A DNA stretch of 10,874 nucleotides from Alphaproteobacteria bacterium (GTDB lineage: Bacteria > Pseudomonadota > Alphaproteobacteria > RF32 > CAG-239): positions 1 to 10,874 of the forward strand of contig JAGDBT010000047.1 in NCBI GenBank assembly GCA_017958895.1. The letters run 5' to 3'. Positions 1 through 5,072 of the stretch are shown here, piece after piece. The notes beneath the pieces were generated by a model. The model was not told where the DNA came from, ran no database searches, and saw only the letters and a list, made by a program, of their open reading frames with translations. How positions within the stretch are numbered: the stretch's first letter is position 1; each line of letters begins with the position of its first letter. A program made the translations under genes and the position numbers.

Positions 1-2
1 AT

Positions 3-236
3 GCGCGAACTTTGTTGCGCGAGACGATTTTATCTCCTGATGATTATACGGTTGAATACGGCGAGGATACCTATGACAAAATGCAAATGATGCATATTAT
101 TGCCCATCAACTGGTTGTAAATTGCGCCAATAATAACCCGCACAAGGTTTTTGCGGAAATAATTGAACATGCCGCCGAAGTTAGAAAGCACATGAACGAC
201 GGCTACATCTCCGATGAAGATTTTGAATTGCGCTAA
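3..236 (+). CDS. Hypothetical protein, 5' end cut by the window
   Basis: The frame is open from the left edge to a TAA at 234-236, so the true start may lie upstream; TTG codons at 12 and 15 are the first possible starts inside the window, with no clear Shine-Dalgarno sequence before them. I do not recognise the family. The visible part (about 77 residues) is acidic, soluble-looking and probably helical, with no signal peptide, membrane segment or cysteine motif; it holds a Met-Gln-Met-Met-His stretch and ends in an acidic tail. The next ORF (from 243) continues in the same frame after the single TAA, so this may be the front part of one longer gene that is interrupted or ends here. The lack of a ribosome binding site for the next ORF supports either a broken gene or tight translational coupling. 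Function is unknown. Confidence 0.5.
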   Translation, partial: ARTLLRETILSPDDYTVEYGEDTYDKMQMMHIIAHQLVVNCANNNPHKVFAEIIEHAAEVRKHMNDGYISDEDFELR

Positions 237-242
237 TCTTTT

Positions 243-833
243 TTGAAAAAAGCTGAACATCATGAATTTGTCCTGTTTTCATCTTTGGCTTTGTATAAAG
301 CTTCCGATTTGCAAAACGATGACATTTATCACGAGTTGCTGTTAAACATCATCCGTCTGCGAGAATATCAGGATTTGGTCTTGAATTATACTCGTGATGA
401 AAAAAATATTGAAATAGATCGCGATGAATTTCAACGAGCCCTACCGGTTTATAAGATGTTGAAATCTTTGCAAGCCTTGGGATACGACTATAATTTCAGC
501 CCTAAAGAACGTGCCGCCATGGGCATAGAACATGACGATGATGAAGACCTGACAAACAGTTTTAATTATTATAACTGGCTCAAACGTCTTATGCTCTTGC
601 AATTAAGAAAAGAAAACTTATCTGATATTTCAGACAGTTCTCAACCGGTTAACCGCGAAGAACACAGTTTTACATCTTCACAACCGCAGTCTGCGGAAGA
701 ACCGATTGGTTTGGAAGAGAGAATTGCACAATTACGTGGGATTTATGATAAAAGAAGATTTGACAGAAACAGATTTATTATGCTAGAAAAGTCTAAAGAA
801 CCCGGAACGGGCGATAAAGAAGAAATTAATTAA
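243..833 (+). CDS. Hypothetical acidic soluble protein
   Basis: A 196-residue frame starting at TTG 243, the only start near the 5' end; the first in-frame ATG is at 456 (residue 72). No Shine-Dalgarno sequence precedes 243, and the stop of the previous ORF in the same frame lies only 6 bases upstream. I do not recognise it. Residues 1-125 look helical, with an Asp/Glu/Tyr-rich middle and a run of Asp/Glu near residues 96-103. Residues 128-156 are Ser/Gln/Pro/Glu-rich and probably disordered, followed by a charged helix (about 157-182) and a polar tail. No signal peptide or membrane segment is visible. The gene ends directly before the good ribosome binding site of the YggT gene (AAGGAG overlapping the TAA), so it is probably transcribed with the YggT-DUF167-folD run. 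The function cannot be inferred; the true start, or whether the gene is intact, is uncertain. Confidence 0.6.
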   Translation: MKKAEHHEFVLFSSLALYKASDLQNDDIYHELLLNIIRLREYQDLVLNYTRDEKNIEIDRDEFQRALPVYKMLKSLQALGYDYNFSPKERAAMGIEHDDDEDLTNSFNYYNWLKRLMLLQLRKENLSDISDSSQPVNREEHSFTSSQPQSAEEPIGLEERIAQLRGIYDKRRFDRNRFIMLEKSKEPGTGDKEEIN

Positions 834-846
834 GGAGAAGTAGAAT

Positions 847-1161
847 ATGGGTATTATCACTTTGTTAATCATGCCTTTCTTAGATATTTTGAGTGTTGTA
901 ATCAGCGTTTATTTTAAGGTTGTGGCCGTTGATATAATTTTATATTGGCTGTTGCGCTATAATATCATCACCGTACACAACAAATATGCCGAAAAGTTTA
1001 TGCAGATTTTGAAGGCTTTAACCGAACCGGCTTATAACTTTATTCGCAAAAAAGTAAAACCGATCGGAGAGCATGATATTGCCCCTTATGTTCTGCTTTT
1101 GATAATTTGGTTTATCGGCTCGTTTGTTGCTTATCTGAACGAATGGATCAGACCTTCTTAA
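847..1161 (+). CDS. YggT-family integral membrane protein
   Basis: A 104-residue inner-membrane protein. Two hydrophobic blocks are visible: a long one at about residues 3-41, carrying the family's Asp near residue 13 and a Leu-Leu-Arg-Tyr-Asn stretch, and a second at about 78-97 ending in a short polar tail. Between them is a cytoplasm-type segment with Pro-Ala-Tyr and a Lys-rich patch. Length and layout match the YggT family, whose members are found beside cell-division or DUF167 genes and have been linked to osmotic protection and division-site organisation; the exact role is not settled. A strong AAGGAG (832-837) precedes the ATG by nine bases. One base separates its stop from the DUF167 gene, a pairing common in proteobacteria, which supports the call. 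Confidence 0.85.
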   Translation: MGIITLLIMPFLDILSVVISVYFKVVAVDIILYWLLRYNIITVHNKYAEKFMQILKALTEPAYNFIRKKVKPIGEHDIAPYVLLLIIWFIGSFVAYLNEWIRPS

Positions 1162-1162
1162 T

Positions 1163-1486
1163 ATGAGTTTCTGGCAATACGATAAAATCGGTTATATTTT
1201 GCGAATAAAACTCACGCCGAACGCCTCTTCTTGCGGATTCGGAGATTTGTGGATATCTGCCGACGGGTTGCCTTACTTAAAGGCTTATGTAACGGTTGCG
1301 CCGGAAAAGGGCAAAGCTAATGCCGAACTCATAAAAATGCTGGCAAAAAAGCTGTCGATGGCCAAAAGTTCTCTGCAAATAATCAACGGCGAAACCGAGC
1401 ATTTAAAAAAGATTCGCTTAACCGTAACCGCCTCTTCGGATGATACGGAAACAAAACTCAACAGTTTGATAAAGGAAAATGCCTGA
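1163..1486 (+). CDS. DUF167 (YggU-like) family protein
   Basis: A small soluble protein of 107 residues. The N-terminal strand contains Arg-Ile-Lys-Leu-Thr-Pro-Asn-Ala, followed by a Val-Ala-Pro-x-x-Gly-Lys-Ala-Asn motif (about residues 45-53), the helix Glu-Leu-Ile-Lys-Met-Leu-Ala-Lys-Lys-Leu, and an Ile-x-x-Gly-Glu-Thr segment (about 74-78) before a Lys-Lys-Ile-Arg strand. This is the DUF167/YggU signature order. The family is widespread and structurally known but has no firmly assigned biochemical role. The tail (about residues 90-107) is Ser/Thr/Asp-rich. The gene starts one base after the YggT stop with no obvious Shine-Dalgarno sequence, suggesting coupled translation, and its TGA overlaps the folD ATG by one base. 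The three genes therefore read as one operon. Confidence 0.88.
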   Translation: MSFWQYDKIGYILRIKLTPNASSCGFGDLWISADGLPYLKAYVTVAPEKGKANAELIKMLAKKLSMAKSSLQIINGETEHLKKIRLTVTASSDDTETKLNSLIKENA

Positions 1487-2331
1487 TGACCGCAAAAATT
1501 ATGGATGGTAAATCTTTGGCCGAGGAAATTCTTGCTGATTTGCAAAAAAAAATCTCTCAATTGCCGGTTGCTCCGCATTTGGCCATAATTTTGGCCGGCG
1601 ATGACGATTCCAGCCTGATTTATGTGCGCAACAAACAAAAAGCCGCTGAAAAAATCGGCATGCAGACAACGCTGTTTCATTTGCCGGAAAATGTCAGTCA
1701 GGAAGAAGTCCTGAATATTGTTGACCATTGTAACAACGATGAGAAAATAAACGGCATTATCGTGCAATTGCCGTTGCCGAAACATCTGAATTCCAACCTG
1801 ATAATCAACAGTATAAATCCGCAAAAAGATGTAGACGGTTTTCACCCCTATAACACCGGACTGTTGCAAAACAATGAAAAACCTTATTTTGTTGCCGCCA
1901 CCCCTTTGGGAATTATGACCTTAATCAAACAAGTTTGTCCTGATTTAAGCGGTAAAAATGTGGTTTTAATCGGTGCTTCTCTGATTGTCGGCAGACCTTT
2001 GGCTACCCTGTTGCTCAATCAGGAATGCACGGTAACCGTAACCCACATTCATACCTTAAACATTCGCGAACTCACCCAAAAAGCCGATATTTTGGTTGCC
2101 GCCTGCGGAGTGTCCAAATTGGTTAAAAAAGATTGGATAAAACCCGGCGCAATTTTGATTGATGTCGGCATAAATCGAGAAAACGGCAAGGTTTGCGGTG
2201 ATATAGATTTTGCCGACATTGTTGAAAAAGCCGGTGCCGTTACCCCGGTACCGGGCGGAGTTGGTCCGATGACCGTTGCCATGCTCTTGCACAACACTTT
2301 TCAGGCATATTTGTTGCAACACAATCTTTAA
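1486..2331 (+). CDS. folD: Bifunctional methylenetetrahydrofolate dehydrogenase / methenyltetrahydrofolate cyclohydrolase FolD
   Basis: A cytoplasmic enzyme that interconverts 5,10-methylene-THF, 5,10-methenyl-THF and 10-formyl-THF using NADP, feeding purine and formyl-methionyl-tRNA synthesis. The 281 residues match the family's usual length. Visible signatures are the catalytic Tyr46-Val-x-x-Lys50 motif, Gln94-Leu-Pro-Leu-Pro, Lys114-Asp-Val-Asp117-Gly-Phe, the nucleotide-binding Gly163-Ala-Ser-Leu-Ile-Val-Gly-Arg-Pro171 loop, Asp226-Val-Gly-Ile-Asn, and the closing Pro256-Gly-Gly-Val-Gly-Pro-Met-Thr263. Small departures: the loop reads Gly-Ala-Ser-Leu where Gly-Arg-Ser-Asn is common, and His-Ile-His-Thr (187-190) stands where His-Ser-x-Thr is usual. 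No catalytic residue is missing. Its ATG overlaps the stop of the DUF167 gene (TGATG), indicating coupled translation at the end of the YggT-DUF167-folD operon. Confidence 0.97.
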   Translation: MTAKIMDGKSLAEEILADLQKKISQLPVAPHLAIILAGDDDSSLIYVRNKQKAAEKIGMQTTLFHLPENVSQEEVLNIVDHCNNDEKINGIIVQLPLPKHLNSNLIINSINPQKDVDGFHPYNTGLLQNNEKPYFVAATPLGIMTLIKQVCPDLSGKNVVLIGASLIVGRPLATLLLNQECTVTVTHIHTLNIRELTQKADILVAACGVSKLVKKDWIKPGAILIDVGINRENGKVCGDIDFADIVEKAGAVTPVPGGVGPMTVAMLLHNTFQAYLLQHNL

Positions 2332-2346
2332 TGTGCTTTTTCAATG

Positions 2347-2377
2347 ATTATATTTTCTTTTGAAAGGAAAATATAAT
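2347..2377 (+). promoter_or_regulatory. Hairpin covering the ribosome binding site and start of the 2376 gene
   Basis: The arms 2347-2357 and 2367-2377 are a perfect 11-base inverted repeat. Adding U2358-G2366 (wobble), U2359-A2365 and U2360-A2364 gives a stem of 14 pairs closed by the triloop UGA (2361-2363). The Shine-Dalgarno sequence AAAGGA (2363-2368) and the first two bases of the ATG lie in the 3' arm. Nearly all pairs are A-U, so the stem would be only moderately stable. The layout, a run of U facing the Shine-Dalgarno, is like a translation-blocking hairpin or an RNA thermometer of the fourU kind; this is inference. It lacks a following T tract, so it does not look like a folD terminator. 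Confidence 0.5.
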
Positions 2378-3008
2378 GCCCTCATCCGACATTTCGCCGC
2401 TATTCATTTATAATGATTCGCTTAATCTCGCCGGCCTTTTTAACAATATGTCTTATGGCTCGGAATTGCAATTGTTTAACACCGACAATTTGTACAAACT
2501 TTTGCAATATCGCAAAGAATTATTCCCGAAAATATTGCTTATCAACCAACCGGAAGACGAAAAATCACTCCCGCAAATTTTTGATTATCTTGATGAGCAA
2601 AATTTGCCTTATTCTCCGATAATCATCATCGTAAAAAACTCAACGCAAAAATTTTTAATTGACCGACGAATTTCTCATTACTTAACTTTTCCGCAAGATA
2701 AAGAAAAATTTCGAGATATTATGGAAAGCTATGATTTAGGTCATAAAAATCCGCAAATTCTTTTGCTTTCCTCTTTTAATCCGCAGACCGATAAACTTCA
2801 CAGCAGTCTGAGTTTTTATAACCTCTCTTATTTTGAAACACACACCATAGCCGCCGCGGCTTTGTATTTGCAAAAAAATCAACCTTTAAGCATTTGCATT
2901 GAAGCTGTTCCGCAATTTTCCGATGCTGCCCAAATCTTCAATTCTCATCGCATTTTTTATGTGGATAGCACTCAAGATATTACTGAAATAAAAAAATTTC
3001 TAAACTAA
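2376..3008 (+). CDS. Hypothetical protein resembling two degenerate receiver-like domains
   Basis: A 210-residue soluble protein that I cannot assign by clear sequence motif. The alternation of hydrophobic strands and helices suggests two copies of a receiver (CheY-like) fold. The first copy would run about 8-120: strand Pro-Leu-Phe-Ile-Tyr, strand Lys-Ile-Leu-Leu-Ile-Asn57, strand Pro-Ile-Ile-Ile-Ile-Val, then His-Tyr-Leu-Thr-Phe-Pro (101-106). The second would run about 126-210: Gln-Ile-Leu-Leu-Leu, Ser-Ile-Cys-Ile-Glu176, Arg-Ile-Phe-Tyr-Val. In this reading the phospho-acceptor Asp is Asn57 in the first copy and Glu176 in the second, and the usual Lys-Pro is Phe105-Pro, so neither copy would be phosphorylated normally. 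No DNA-binding domain, signal peptide or membrane segment is seen. The ATG follows AAAGGA at good distance, both inside a hairpin. The domain reading is inference only. Confidence 0.75.
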   Translation: MPSSDISPLFIYNDSLNLAGLFNNMSYGSELQLFNTDNLYKLLQYRKELFPKILLINQPEDEKSLPQIFDYLDEQNLPYSPIIIIVKNSTQKFLIDRRISHYLTFPQDKEKFRDIMESYDLGHKNPQILLLSSFNPQTDKLHSSLSFYNLSYFETHTIAAAALYLQKNQPLSICIEAVPQFSDAAQIFNSHRIFYVDSTQDITEIKKFLN

Positions 3009-3040
3009 TATCTTTTCATAAATGCTTTTTGAGGAAACCT

Positions 3041-3634
3041 ATGTCTTTTAATAAATTGGTTCGTCGAATTTATGATACCGTAATCAACTTATCAGCCGAA
3101 AGAAATGCCGCTTTTTGGCTGTTTGTCGTTTCTTTTGTGGAAAGTTCCTTTTTTCCGATTCCGCCGGATATAATGTTAATTCCGATGATTTTAGCCACCC
3201 CGAAAAAAGCTTGGAAATTGGCCGGTATCTGCACTCTTGCCAGCGTGCTCGGTGCTTATTTGGGATATGTTATCGGTTTTTATTTCTTCCAACTTATCGC
3301 CGAACCTATTCTCAATTTTTACGGCTATATGGATAAATTCTTATCATTTAAAAATCTCTATAATCAATACGGCGCTTGGTTTGTTTTCGGCGCCGGCATA
3401 ACTCCGTTTCCTTACAAAATTATCACCATTTTAAGCGGGGTGGTACATCTTAATCTGGCGGTTTTCACCATATCTTCCATAATTGCCCGAGGCTTGAGAT
3501 TTTATTTAATTGCCTGGTTGCTATTCGCTTATGGCGAAAAAATGAAAAAATTTATAGAAAAAAATCTCGGTTGGCTCTCTTGTTTATTTTTGGCGCTTTT
3601 AATTGGCGGTTTTCTTATTATCAAGATTTTTTAA
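3041..3634 (+). CDS. YqaA/DedA-like (VTT domain) inner-membrane protein
   Basis: A 197-residue polytopic membrane protein. Key features are the Phe-Val-Glu-Ser-Ser-Phe-Phe-Pro-Ile-Pro-Pro-Asp segment in the N-terminal third, a Gly-rich hydrophobic helix after it, Gly-x-x-Thr-Pro-Phe-Pro-Tyr-Lys in the middle, then Ala-Arg-Gly-x-Arg-Phe-Tyr and a Tyr-Gly-Glu near the C-terminal helix. These match the YqaA branch of the DedA/SNARE-associated (VTT) family, small membrane proteins linked to lipid handling and membrane potential in other bacteria; the specific substrate is not known. I chose ATG 3041 over the TTG at 3029 because GAGGA (3031-3035) sits five bases before it and would lie inside the gene if TTG were used. 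The 3' end overlaps the oppositely oriented tlpA-like gene by 36 bases. Confidence 0.85.
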   Translation: MSFNKLVRRIYDTVINLSAERNAAFWLFVVSFVESSFFPIPPDIMLIPMILATPKKAWKLAGICTLASVLGAYLGYVIGFYFFQLIAEPILNFYGYMDKFLSFKNLYNQYGAWFVFGAGITPFPYKIITILSGVVHLNLAVFTISSIIARGLRFYLIAWLLFAYGEKMKKFIEKNLGWLSCLFLALLIGGFLIIKIF

Positions 3635-4156
3635 TGATTCGTCTCTAATCACCAAAATCTTGTCTATAACCTTATCATTATCCCATTCTATCGAACCGGT
3701 AATCTGCCCTATTTCTTCGCCGTTTTTATCAACCAAAATAGCGGTAGGAGTTGTTCTGATGCCCATTCCGTCGCGAAAACGGCTCTGTCTGTCCGAATAA
3801 TTGGCCAAATTACGAATTCCCAAGCGAGCCAAAAAAGTGCGCCGCTCATCAGGTGTTCGCCACTCGTTTTCCGGCGAAATGGTAATGATGGCAATTCCCG
3901 AACCTCTGACCTTTTCGGCAAAGGCACTCAGATGCTTTAAATCTTTCAAACAAGGTCCGCAACGTCTTGACCACAAAACGGCAATCAATAAATCTTCCTT
4001 AAAGTCCGAAAGTTTATAGCCGTTGCCGCTGTCACCGTAAAAACTTACCGCCGGAATATAACGCGGTTGTTCAAAAAGGTTTAGCTTTGCCTGCGCCACA
4101 GATACCTGCAGTGCCAGAAACCCCAAAAACACAAACCATTGTAAAATTTTTTTCAT
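3599..4156 (-). CDS. Secreted TlpA-like thioredoxin-fold protein
   Basis: A 185-residue protein exported to the periplasm, where members of this family reduce or exchange disulfides. The first 23 residues form a signal peptide (Met-Lys-Lys, hydrophobic core, Ala-Gln-Ala, about residues 21-23). The thioredoxin fold follows, with Cys66-Gly-Pro-Cys69 as the redox pair, an Ile-Thr-Ile-Ser-Pro strand near 91-95, and the cis-proline in Thr-Thr-Pro137, then Ile-Leu-Val-Asp-Lys-Asn-Gly. The residue before the first Cys is Arg65 where Trp is usual, which would alter the redox environment. No second catalytic cysteine or partner gene is visible nearby. It is transcribed away from the lipoprotein operon, and its last 36 bases overlap yqaA on the other strand. 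In other alphaproteobacteria a tlpA gene lies beside argH and lptM; argH is not present here. Confidence 0.9.
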   Translation of the reverse strand: MKKILQWFVFLGFLALQVSVAQAKLNLFEQPRYIPAVSFYGDSGNGYKLSDFKEDLLIAVLWSRRCGPCLKDLKHLSAFAEKVRGSGIAIITISPENEWRTPDERRTFLARLGIRNLANYSDRQSRFRDGMGIRTTPTAILVDKNGEEIGQITGSIEWDNDKVIDKILVIRDESLKNLDNKKTAN

Positions 4157-4202
4157 TTTTCAAAAACTTTCTTGCAAAACTAAGTTCTCATTAACCTTTC
4201 GC

Positions 4203-4211
4203 TGTTATAAT
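4203..4211 (+). promoter_or_regulatory. Extended -10 promoter of the lipoprotein-VWA-PP2C-kinase operon
   Basis: TG-T-TATAAT (TG at 4203-4204, TATAAT at 4206-4211) is a perfect extended -10 element, 35 bases before the lipoprotein ATG. No good -35 hexamer lies 16-18 bases upstream, which fits an extended -10 promoter that needs none. Transcription would start near 4218. It is a motif match only. Confidence 0.45.
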
Positions 4212-4231
4212 AATTACAATATAAGCTTCAA
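4204..4231 (-). promoter_or_regulatory. Candidate leftward promoter for the tlpA-like gene
   Basis: Read on the minus strand, TTGAAG (4231-4226, four of six to TTGACA) is followed after 16 bases by TATAAC (4209-4204, five of six to TATAAT). It would start transcription about 45 bases before the tlpA-like ATG. Its -10 overlaps the rightward -10 box, so the two directions would compete for polymerase. AT-rich sequence makes chance matches common. Confidence 0.3.
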
Positions 4232-4245
4232 AAAAAGGTTAACAA

Positions 4246-4389
4246 ATGAAACAATCGTCTAAAATACTTATACTTATGTGCGCATATGTCATAATATCTG
4301 TCTTTATGGTATCTTGCGGACGTTATTCGCCGGCCTCTCCGGTTGAAGGCAACGGATATCCGCACCACTACCCGCATCAGGGAGAATAG
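4246..4389 (+). CDS. Small LptM-like lipoprotein
   Basis: A 47-residue lipoprotein precursor, easily missed because of its size. Met-Lys-Gln-Ser-Ser-Lys is followed by a hydrophobic stretch and the lipobox Met-Val-Ser-Cys24-Gly, so Cys24 would be lipidated and the mature peptide is only 24 residues. The mature part starts Cys-Gly-Arg-Tyr and ends with Gly-Tyr-Pro-His-His-Tyr-Pro-His. Cys-Gly-Arg plus a Pro/Tyr-rich tail resembles the LptM (YifL) group of short lipoproteins, which in enterobacteria help assemble the LptDE complex; in alphaproteobacteria such genes usually sit between argH and lysA. AAAAAAGG precedes the ATG (4246) closely. The stop is two bases before the VWA ATG, and the ribosome binding site GGAG for the VWA gene lies inside this gene, so the two are likely co-translated. 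The LptM link is inference from layout and composition. Confidence 0.75.
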   Translation: MKQSSKILILMCAYVIISVFMVSCGRYSPASPVEGNGYPHHYPHQGE

Positions 4390-4391
4390 AA

Positions 4392-5069
4392 ATGGCTGAA
4401 AAAAATATAGAGAGAATTCCTTATGTGGAATTCGCTGATAATGCCAATGAAAGAACCCCTTGCGTTCTGGTTCTGGATTGCTCGGGATCCATGCGTGATG
4501 AACCCATAAAACAGCTTAATGCCGGTTTGGTGGCGCTGGAAAAAGAACTTAAAGAAGATATTGATGCCAGTTCCCGTGTGCAAATTTTAATCATTAAGGC
4601 TTTCGGCAAAGACGAAGTAAAAATAGAATCCGACTGGACCGATGCCATGAATTTTACGGCTCCGGTTATGGAAGCCGGAGGTTTAACTCCGCTCGGAAAA
4701 GCCATGGAAACCGCCTTGCAAAAAATTGAAGAACAAAAATGCCTTTATGACAGTTGCGGTATAACTTCCAAACGCCCGTGGATATTTTTAATCAGCGACG
4801 GCGAACCTACCGATTACGGTTGGGAAGAAGCGGCTGAAGTTTGTCGTTATGCTCAAAAAAATAAAAAAGTGGTCATTCACGCCATCGGTACTCAAGGTGC
4901 AAATTTGGATAAACTGGCAAAATTTTCCATGTTGCCGCCTAAAAGGCTGACCGGCTTAAAATTTACGGAATTTTTCCTTTGGCTCAGCCGCAGCGTTTCT
5001 TGTATTTCCAAAGCCGCTCCGAATGCAGATCACTATATGGATGATATAACCGATTGGAACGAGAAATAA
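4392..5069 (+). CDS. von Willebrand factor A domain protein (TerY/YegL-like)
   Basis: A 225-residue cytoplasmic protein made mainly of one VWA domain, a Mg-binding fold for protein contacts. The MIDAS residues are intact: Asp29-x-Ser31-x-Ser33 followed by Met-Arg-Asp-Glu-Pro-Ile, the Thr99 loop in Gly-Gly-Leu-Thr-Pro-Leu-Gly, and Asp136 in Ser-Asp-Gly-Glu-Pro-Thr-Asp. The Ser-Met-Arg-x-Glu-Pro-Ile and Thr-Asp-Gly/Ser-Asp-Gly patterns are typical of the TerY group, found in tellurite-resistance-type loci, and of E. coli YegL. No signal peptide or membrane segment is seen. It begins two bases after the lipoprotein stop, with GGAG at 4381-4384, and three bases separate its own stop from the PP2C start. 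With the phosphatase and kinase that follow, it likely acts as the binding or scaffold part of a phosphorylation module; its ligand is unknown. Confidence 0.92.
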   Translation: MAEKNIERIPYVEFADNANERTPCVLVLDCSGSMRDEPIKQLNAGLVALEKELKEDIDASSRVQILIIKAFGKDEVKIESDWTDAMNFTAPVMEAGGLTPLGKAMETALQKIEEQKCLYDSCGITSKRPWIFLISDGEPTDYGWEEAAEVCRYAQKNKKVVIHAIGTQGANLDKLAKFSMLPPKRLTGLKFTEFFLWLSRSVSCISKAAPNADHYMDDITDWNEK

Positions 5070-5072
5070 TTA

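Larger units (their letters stand above)
4191..4242. promoter_or_regulatory. 9-base inverted repeat flanking the divergent promoters
   Basis: TTAACCTTT at 4191-4199 and its exact reverse complement AAAGGTTAA at 4234-4242 enclose 34 bases that hold the -10 boxes of both directions. The right arm overlaps the AAGG ribosome binding site of the lipoprotein gene. Because the left arm lies upstream of the expected rightward start, the pair would act at DNA level, for example as an operator, rather than as an RNA hairpin. TTAACC also resembles a CtrA half-site, but the full TTAA-N7-TTAA pattern is not present. The role is inference. Confidence 0.35.

Noticed and set aside
1285..1869. 194-codon minus-strand frame
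   Set aside because: It lies opposite the well-supported DUF167 and folD genes, and its product has no recognisable motif.
2332..2377. Rho-independent terminator after folD
   Set aside because: The hairpin is almost all A-U pairs and runs into the next start codon, with no T tract after its 3' arm.
3029..3040. TTG start for the YqaA-like gene
   Set aside because: The Shine-Dalgarno GAGGA lies directly after this TTG and serves ATG 3041.
4191..4242. CtrA binding site
   Set aside because: TTAACC occurs twice, but no TTAA-N7-TTAA spacing is present; kept only as an inverted repeat.
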